Positions 57,770 to 64,000 of a stretch of DNA of 64,000 nucleotides are shown here, one piece after another; positions within the stretch are counted from its first letter, which is position 1; each line of letters begins with the position of its first letter. A model generated the notes under the pieces. That model saw only the letters and a program-made list of their open reading frames with translations, did not search any database and was not told the DNA's origin. Origin of the DNA: Hofstenia miamia (lineage: Eukaryota > Xenacoelomorpha > Acoela); the NCBI GenBank assembly GCA_004352715.1, contig SCFE01000015.1:150511-214510 (forward strand). Reading direction: 5' to 3'. A program made the position numbers and the translations under genes.

Positions 57770-57800
57770 AACCGGTTTCGATTCGAAAATCATCATCAGA
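57770..57800 (-). ncRNA. Hammerhead-ribozyme-like core at a Penelope-like 3' end
   Basis: Read on the minus strand: CTGATGA (57799-57793), a 4-bp stem GATT/AATC closing a TTCG loop (57791-57780, with one extra T before it), GAAA (57779-57776), then CCGGTT. This is the conserved order of a type I hammerhead. The very short palindromic stem III (ACCGGT) is of the kind reported for Penelope-like elements, which would act as dimers. The flanking stem I is imperfect. It lies about 55 bp downstream of the GIY-YIG stop codon. Activity is not implied. Confidence 0.5.
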
Positions 57801-57855
57801 ATACAAAATATGTGGGAATATTTACAATATACTACACTAAAATTTAATGATGCAC

Positions 57856-58110
57856 TTAGAATAAATTTAATATGCTCATATTTCTTTGTTGCTTGTTCAA
57901 TAATCGATCTTTGTTATGGTTCTTAATTATTAAAGCTTCTGCAATCTTCATATTGGTTGTTCTCATTATTATATTAAAATTGTTCTTTCTAGCATGATGT
58001 TGATTAATATACATTTCTGACATTTGATGACCTGATAGATGCTCATTGATCCTAGTTATAAAATGCCGCTTAGTTTCCCCGATGTAAGAAATATTGCATT
58101 CTTCATAATT
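57856..58110 (-). mobile_element. Penelope-like element 3' end with GIY-YIG endonuclease
   Basis: The minus-strand frame is open from 58110 to TAA at 57858-57856. It contains YEECNISYIGETKRHF, the YIG core of a GIY-YIG nuclease, then TRINEHLSGHQMSEMY and AEALIIKNHNKDRLLNKQ. GIY-YIG fused behind reverse transcriptase is the hallmark of Penelope-like retroelements. The upstream reverse transcriptase is absent, so the copy is 5'-truncated. Confidence 0.85.
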
Positions 58111-58137
58111 CTATTTAAAATAAACAAATAATATTAC

Positions 58138-58541
58138 TGTAATGGTATGGCCTAGTCAGTCACCAGATTTGAACCCTATTGCGATTTGATGCTGAAGAAA
58201 CAGATTCATTCAAAAAAATCAAAGAATCGGCAAAAATTCCCATTACATTTTGCCAGAATTTAGTCATGAACTACAGGAAACAATTGAAAGATGTCATTTT
58301 AAGGAAAGGATCAGCTACCAAGTATTAATAAAAGAACTTTCTTTACTGGCTAAATACATTTTTCCACCCATGTTTTGTTAAATTGCATATAAAGTTTATA
58401 TACCAAACAAATATTGTTTTCTATATTATCGATTATGATTGTGTATAAAGCAACATTTTATATCATTGTACGAATATAAATTACCTAATATACTTTTGAA
58501 AATATATTTTTCTTCGTCCAAATACTTTTGTCACCACTGTA
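58138..58541 (+). mobile_element. Tc1-like transposon 3' remnant
   Basis: The translation opens with WPSQSPDLNPI, the invariant block before the last catalytic residue of Tc1 transposases. It then decays with stops through LKKQIHSKKSKN-like sequence. At 58518-58541 the sequence CAAATACTTTTGTCACCACTG is an inverted Tc1-type end, adjoining TA. The 5' half is missing. Confidence 0.75.
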
Positions 58542-58696
58542 TGTACTGTATATAATGTATATACAATTATAATTAATTATTGTTTACTTATATAAGTGAA
58601 AATGTATTTACGATGAATATTATAATAACTGATCTATTTACTCATTTAGATTTTTAACGTATTTGATGTGTTAGAACTTAATCCCATGTGCTAAAC

Positions 58697-59154
58697 ATGG
58701 TTGATAATTCACATGAGAAACTAGCAGATAATTCTATTTTAATTCCTCCAAAGCACTCTCAATCTACAGAGGCTGATGATGAGAGTGAAGAGGACGATGA
58801 AGCCGAAGTTCTTGAGGAATCGCCATGCGGTCGTTGGCAGAAAAGAAGACAGCGAGTTACTCAACGCGATGTTCCTGGAATTGATGCTGCTTACTTAGCA
58901 ATGGACACTGAGGAAGGCGTTGAGGTTGTTTGGAATGAAGTATTGTTTTCAGAACGAAAGTCTTATAGACCACATGATGCAGCCGCAATACATTTGGTTT
59001 TTGACAATTTAATTCAGCTTGACCACGTCAATATTGTTAAACTTCATTCGTATTGGACTGATGCACGTGGCTTAGCTGATCAGCCCCGGATTGTCTTTCT
59101 TACAGAATACATGTCTGCGGGAAGTATGCGGAATTTTTTGAAAACCACAAGAAG
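58697..59154 (+). CDS. NRBP1: NRBP exon 1
   Basis: Encodes residues 1-152: acidic leader, GRWQKRR block and the pseudokinase N-lobe through EYMSAGSMRNFLKTTR. The donor is AAG|GTACTA. The sequence before the ATG (GTGTTAG) could itself be a splice acceptor for an upstream leader exon. Confidence 0.93.
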
Positions 59155-60890
59155 GTACTATTTACCTTAATTATTAGTTTATTTGTTATAGTTAGAAATT
59201 GCTTATCTGAAAATTTAATTTAATATTTTCTCTAAGATCTCTATTTGCATGCAATTTTAATATCAACATATTTACCTGGAATATGAAAGACTGCATTGTA
59301 TGCTGTTCAAAATTATTTAGTTGATGCAATTAGTTTCTACATACTGTTTTTAGTCAAAACCATAAAGTGATGCATATGAAAACCTGGAAGCGTTGGTGCA
59401 CTCAAATTCTTTCTGCTTTAAGTTATCTGCATTCTTGTACCCCTCCCGTTTTACATGGCAATCTTAATTGTGATACATTATTTATTCAGCATAATGGTTT
59501 GATCAAGATAGGCAGTGTTGCACCTGATGCCATACACAATCATGTTAAGACCTGTAGAGATCTGCAGAGGCGCAGATTACATTATGTTGCTCCTGAATAT
59601 TCTACACAGAAACCTTTAACCACTGCAGTATGTGTTTAATAGTATTTATGATTTGAAATATTTAAATCGTGAGTAAATAACTAATTAGAATAATTTTTTT
59701 CTTGATTCACTTTTACACAATTTTATATTAGGATTCACTATTGCAAGTTGAAGTGCACAGTCGTGCTTAGGTTGTAAAAACATTTTATAGTCATCATGTT
59801 AATATTTGCGCTCATTAATATAATTTACAGGGGATTGCAATATATTTCAAAATGATCAGAGTTATTTTCGTGTTCATATGTTTAGGTGGACATCTATGCA
59901 TTTGGAATGTGTGCTCTTGAAATGGCCGTATTGGGTATTAATGGATGTGAAGGCAGTAGTGGTGTTATTAGTGAGGAATTCATTCAACGTACTCTTGATT
60001 CTTTAGAGAATGAGCAGCAAAAGAACTTCATAAGAGCCTGCATTCATCCTGATCCTGATAAACGGCCTACTGCTCGGGAACTACTATTTCATCACATTCT
60101 TTTCGAAGTATTTTACATTCATATATTTATTTAGTCTAAATACTGTTTTTGGCTTGTCGATGCATTTACTAATAGCCAAGCCATGAATTTTATGCAGCGA
60201 ATTTTCTTCACTAACAGTAATTCCTTTAAATATGGTCGTTTAATAGGGAATTAAAATTTTTATTGTTGATCTCTAAATACATTTAAATGAAATTTGCTCT
60301 ATCGCTATATTTTTGTCTAAATTTAGGTCCATTCACTTAAGTTATTAGCCGCCCATGCGTTTGTGAGCCATGAATCATTATTACCTGACAATATACTCGA
60401 GTTACGTGTTCAAAGGCTGGAACATTGTAAACAACAACAGCAAGAGTTCGCATTAGTGAATTCGCGTCGATGGTGTTATAATCAATTGCCCGAATTGGAG
60501 TTTGAGAAATTTCTAGAAGATGTAAAAAATGGTGTCTATCCATTAACTGCCTTCTCTCTTCATAAGCCCAGTGCAGGAATTAGCGGAGCCACTCGACCCT
60601 CTTCTCCTGAGCCAGTTGTCGTTGCTAATTCACCTGAACCCTTAGAGCCCGAATGTCGCGCCATGCTCAATATTAATTGTCAGTTAGCTACTATTGAAGG
60701 AGGGAAACAACTTCAGATTAAATTAGAACTAGAAGATCACATGCATCGCTCACTGAAAACATTGTTGAACGAATCTGATACTCCACACTCACTTGCTGCA
60801 GATTTAGTTGCCTATGGTCTATTGTCTGAGAATGATGTAGAGAAGGTGTCAGAGTGCATTTCAAATAGCTTTGTTTGTTGTGAAGCTTAG
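58697..60890 (+). CDS. NRBP1: Nuclear-receptor-binding protein (NRBP1/2, Madm) pseudokinase, complete
   Basis: NRBP is a cytoplasmic pseudokinase adaptor linked to ER-Golgi trafficking, ubiquitin-ligase substrate recruitment and growth control (family knowledge). Four exons, 58697-59154, 59354-59627, 59886-60107 and 60327-60890, join in phase to 505 aa (human NRBP1 535). The acidic N-terminus leads into EESPCGRWQKRR and NVPGIDSAYLAMDTEEGVEV-type sequence. The catalytic-loop HRD is HGN (187-189) and the DFG motif is GSV (206-208), both hallmarks of the family, so no catalysis is expected. The C-terminus keeps the EFEKFLEDVKNGVYPLTAF block. I start at ATG 58697; ATG 58686 is out of frame and meets a stop at once. 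One invertebrate copy may correspond to both vertebrate paralogues. Confidence 0.95.
59354..59627 (+). CDS. NRBP1: NRBP exon 2
   Basis: The acceptor is TTTTTAG. Encodes WKRWCTQILSALSYLHSC, the HGN pseudo-catalytic loop and KIGSVAP. The donor is GCA|GTATGT. Confidence 0.94.
59886..60107 (+). CDS. NRBP1: NRBP exon 3
   Basis: 74 codons in phase 0: VDIYAFGMCALEMAVLGI through RPTARELLFHHILFE, i.e. the pseudokinase C-lobe. The borders are TTTAG and GAA|GTATTT. Confidence 0.94.
60327..60890 (+). CDS. NRBP1: NRBP exon 4 (terminal)
   Basis: 188 codons including stop, from VHSLKLLAAHAFVSHE to SFVCCEA. The conserved FLEDVKNGVYPLTAF block and the final helical domain are present. No canonical AATAAA is obvious within the next 500 nt. 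Confidence 0.93.
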   Translation, partial: VHSLKLLAAHAFVSHESLLPDNILELRVQRLEHCKQQQQEFALVNSRRWCYNQLPELEFEKFLEDVKNGVYPLTAFSLHKPSAGISGATRPSSPEPVVVANSPEPLEPECRAMLNINCQLATIEGGKQLQIKLELEDHMHRSLKTLLNESDTPHSLAADLVAYGLLSENDVEKVSECISNSFVCCEA

Positions 60891-62000
60891 ATGCACGCAA
60901 TCTTTTTCATTTCGCAATGCATTTTGAATTATATTTGTTGCTGATTTTTAGATTTTTAATTTAAGCGCATACGCATTTGTTTCATTAGATTGAGAGTAAT
61001 GTTTATACTCTTTTGTAGATTTACTTTGATAAAAATATTTCATTCTTCTATTGTTGTAATGTATGTACCGATTTAACATGGACCTCGGATGCATAAGGAC
61101 GCAACTCGAGGTTGTTAAATTCAGTGTCTAGAGTTTAGAAAACAAATCTCTGTGAGATTCTTGCATACGCTAGATAGACATCGTTAAGAGCTGGGCTTGT
61201 AATTCACAGAAATATCAATTTGCGATGCTAATTAATTATTCTATACATAACAATCTAAAATAAGCAATTTGTTTAATCGATGTGTGTTACTGGCAATACG
61301 CTTTATAGTGAAATTGGAAGCAATGATAAAGGTGTTCGAGACTAAAAAAGCAAATTCATAAGAGCATTGTCTTTTTTCTTATTCAATGCAATTAGTATTT
61401 TAAAGGGATAAAATATAAAGACTTAAATGAGAATTTTAAGGCTAACTCGATAGGAACTGCTTCCTCAACACTTATTCTTGAGAGATAATGTGTCGCTAAT
61501 TTAAAAAAATTGGTCTTAATTTTTTTAGTCTTCTTAAAAATATTTTACGAAAGCGAATCATGAGAATTGGTATGAATTAATTGATTATTTTTTATCGCAT
61601 AAAACAAATAATTATTTATTTCCTCCAAGTAAGTTGTTCTATACATTTTTATATAAGTCATATTAATTGGGTATACAATTGATATTTTTGCACTTAGCTA
61701 TATGTTAGCTATGATACTAACAAGTTTCAGGGAATTTTGTTTTAGAAACATAATTTTTTAAATTTTTAGTTACTAGTCAATTTTCTGGCTTCAGGCCTCT
61801 TTCTGACGTCAGAACACCAAAATATCGAATTCTTTTGTTCTGTTAGTATTAGTGCATATGTAGCTATAGTCCTACTAAGTTTTTTTGCTTTGTGATGATT
61901 AGTATTGATTTTAAAAGTGAAAAACCGTCTGGCCGAGATGGGTTTTATAGTTTTTTCACTTACATTTAGTCTAGTGTTATCGTCATCTACTATTCAATAT
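60891..62000. other. Region downstream of NRBP
   Basis: NRBP 3' UTR, then AT-rich sequence. It includes one end (about 61081) related to the inverted-repeat element at 14429. No gene is recognisable. Confidence 0.55.
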
Positions 62001-62002
62001 AA

Positions 62003-62030
62003 TATATAAGTATATATGTATATATATACT

Positions 62031-62064
<34 letters not shown>

Positions 62065-62278
62065 CTTATATTTTAGTAGTAATTAGCGCTTTGTCAGACA
62101 AATCGGCTTAATGNNNNNNNNNNNTTGAAGCTCCGACTATGAAGCTTCTTGGTGTATATCCTTAACTACATAATTTTACGCTAATTAGAGCAAGCGTGAT
62201 TTATATTTTATCTTATCAGTTAGCCATCAATTTGTCTGTTTGAATTTTGATTACCAACATTAAGAGTGGTACTGCATA

Positions 62279-62290
<12 letters not shown>
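62003..62290. repeat. Rearranged copy of the 55-kb dispersed repeat
   Basis: Block B (62003-62113), 11 Ns, then block A (62125-62283), followed by an (AT)n tract. The order is opposite to that at 55087-55356, although the orientation is the same. Confidence 0.8.
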
Positions 62291-62326
<36 letters not shown>

Positions 62327-63055
62327 AATCTTTATATATAAAGAGAAAATAAGATCAATGAATAAACAAAAAAATTATTATAACATCATTTTCTAATGCA
62401 TGCAATTTTAATTGATTTTAAGTGTAGTTAATTTTCGAAGACTACATTTAAAAATACAAAAAGATCAATTAAAGAATATATATATCATTATAGTTAATCC
62501 CGAAGTTTCTTTCAATATCAATAGCACATTTAAAAAATCAAGAATAGTGCCAATTTTAATATCATTAGTCTCAAGGTATTTCGATGAACAGGGATCCTGT
62601 TACAAAGTTGCTTTTGTTATCTTCATTGATTTATGGATATACATGTGAAGATTGTCAACAATCTTACATCGAAGAGACACAGACACTTTGCTACGGGAGT
62701 CCATGAGCATCTTTCAGGTCACCTTAAATCCGAAATTTAATGGCATCAATATCCAATTAAATATTGCTGGGGCGGAGTCGCTAAATATATAGAGAAAATA
62801 TGATCAAGATTAATGAATAAACAAAAAAATTATAACATCAACATTACCTAATGCATGCAATTTTAATTAATTTTAAGTGTAGTAAATTGTAATTNATATA
62901 AAGAAAGAAATAAGATCAAGATTAATGAATAAACAAAAAAATTATTATAACACCAACATGTTCTAATACATGCAATTTTAATTAATTTTAAGTGTAGTAA
63001 ATTGTAATTAGTTTTCCTTCCAAATTTGTTCTGATAGATTTTGAATCGAAACAGG
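62327..63055 (+). mobile_element. Penelope-like element fragments with repeated tails
   Basis: 62620-62730 encodes, with frameshifts, YTCEDCQQSYIEET and EHLSGHLKSEI, a decayed GIY-YIG domain. Upstream, SFNINSTFKKSR fits the linker before it. A tail segment (TGAATAAACAAAAAAATTAT to TTTTAAGTGTAGT) occurs three times, at about 62358-62430, 62812-62893 and 62923-63000. The last two are separated by an N at 62895. A hammerhead-like relic follows at 63031. Tail-body-tail is the usual PLE arrangement. Confidence 0.65.
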
Positions 63056-63056
63056 T
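63031..63056 (+). ncRNA. Decayed hammerhead-like core
   Basis: CTGATAGATTTTGAATCGAA then ACAGGT on the plus strand. This is the same layout as 57800-57770 (CTGATGA, GATT/AATC stem, GAAA, CMGGT) but with the CTGATGA box mutated, so it is presumably inactive. It lies downstream of a GIY-YIG remnant, in the same relative place. Confidence 0.4.
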
Positions 63057-64000
63057 CGCATTTATGAAGCTCAGTAATTTACTTTCATATATATATATTA
63101 ACTTTCATATAGATATGTTAACTATATGCTAAACATAAATTCTTCTTGAGGATCAATTTAAGCACTTGTAAACGACAACTAACTTCCAACAAAATTTTTA
63201 ACATCTCTTGTCGAAATACTTTACTTGGTATCAATCAATTAAAACTTCATTTAATATAGGCTTTAAAATTTAGTCTGTTGATCTACAGCAACATTCTATG
63301 AGAATCATAAATTTAGAAGATACTGCTGTTATATACATTTTTAAAGTAGCTGTTAATCATGGTGAAGACATGCTAAAGGTTATCTGCAATGGCGTCATTG
63401 TAACGTTTTAAGCATAAAATAGTAATTCCCAGATTTCGTAAGTTAAACACTGTTGCAAACTTGGACTAATTTATTTCTTGTATACAGGTGATGTACTTTT
63501 TATGTTAAAAAATTGATGCCAATCGCTAGTTTAAACAAAAACGGCATATAATTTTTTCTAATTATTTAAACGAGGATATCAATAACGATGAAATAACCTC
63601 ATATTTTATGATAATTATTGTCGATAGTATAAATAGCTTTGCAATTTACTTTGCTACAACTTTTATTCCAAAGTCACAAGGTTATGCATAAAGAATAGCG
63701 AATGTTTGACGTTCAATTTTTTTGCATCTTCAAGGGAAAGTTCGTTTTGCAAATTTTTTAAATTAGTAGTCATTTGTAAAATAGATCTCGTCTTTTATTT
63801 TTGAGATTTCGATTTTTGACTGGATCAAGTGAAGTATTAAACACAAGTATGATTTTTAATCCAAGCGATTGTTAAAAGACTCATAATCAAGATTGAAAAA
63901 TCTTCTGCTGATGAATTATCAAAAAGTAATATACAAAAAATATCAAAGGAATTCATTTAAAAATTCAATTAAATTTATTCGCTATGGATGCAGCAACTAT
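63057..64000. other. Terminal stretch without recognised features
   Basis: AT-rich, with no protein similarity, inverted repeat or RNA gene that I can support. Confidence 0.6.

Noticed and set aside
58686-58696. NRBP start upstream of 58697
   Set aside because: The ATG at 58686 is out of frame and hits TAA after one codon; GTG at 58688 is not expected in an animal nuclear gene.
1-64000. tRNA, rRNA, CRISPR, operon or bacterial-type signals
   Set aside because: None found by eye. The gene structure is eukaryotic, so bacterial features were not expected.

Overview
The window is AT-rich DNA from an animal that is not a vertebrate. All three genes I can recognise are metazoan genes with GT-AG introns: inversin, ceramide-1-phosphate transfer protein (CPTP) and nuclear-receptor-binding protein (NRBP). 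The transposon set (Penelope-like, non-LTR, hAT, Harbinger, piggyBac-like, Tc1/mariner) also fits an invertebrate. Several introns are only 39-56 nt. I cannot assign a phylum from sequence alone. The sequence is a draft scaffold with many N gaps, and single Ns mark joins between overlapping contigs.

Layout. 1-5.1 kb is a scrambled patchwork of overlapping contigs; it carries possible 3' exons of an unidentified minus-strand gene and a short hAT element. 5.1-9.6 kb has no recognisable gene. 9,597-53,825 (minus strand) is one inversin gene, which I reconstruct as 17 exons joining in phase into 982 codons plus a stop: about 15 ankyrin repeats, one IQ motif, a Ser/Thr-rich spacer and two C-terminal IQ motifs. 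Its large introns hold other units. A complete two-exon CPTP gene (210 aa) lies on the opposite strand at 31,838-34,793. The rest of the introns hold a dead non-LTR reverse transcriptase, hAT/ZMYM-like and hAT fragments, a Harbinger element, several short inverted-repeat elements, and a few small unassigned ORFs.

53.8-58.6 kb is intergenic, with a gapped second non-LTR element, a Penelope-like 3' end carrying a hammerhead-like core, and a Tc1 fragment. 58,697-60,890 (plus strand) is a complete four-exon NRBP pseudokinase gene (505 aa). 61-63.1 kb is repeats, including tandem Penelope-like tails; the last kilobase shows nothing I recognise.

The three host genes do not form a pathway. Inversin acts at the ciliary inversin compartment and in Wnt/planar polarity switching, CPTP moves ceramide-1-phosphate between membranes, and NRBP is a pseudokinase adaptor. 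The points of most interest are the hammerhead-like cores at the Penelope-like tails, the Harbinger element that interrupts a hAT coding frame precisely at a TTA duplication, the cluster of tiny introns, the nested antisense CPTP, and the contig-order error at the window start.
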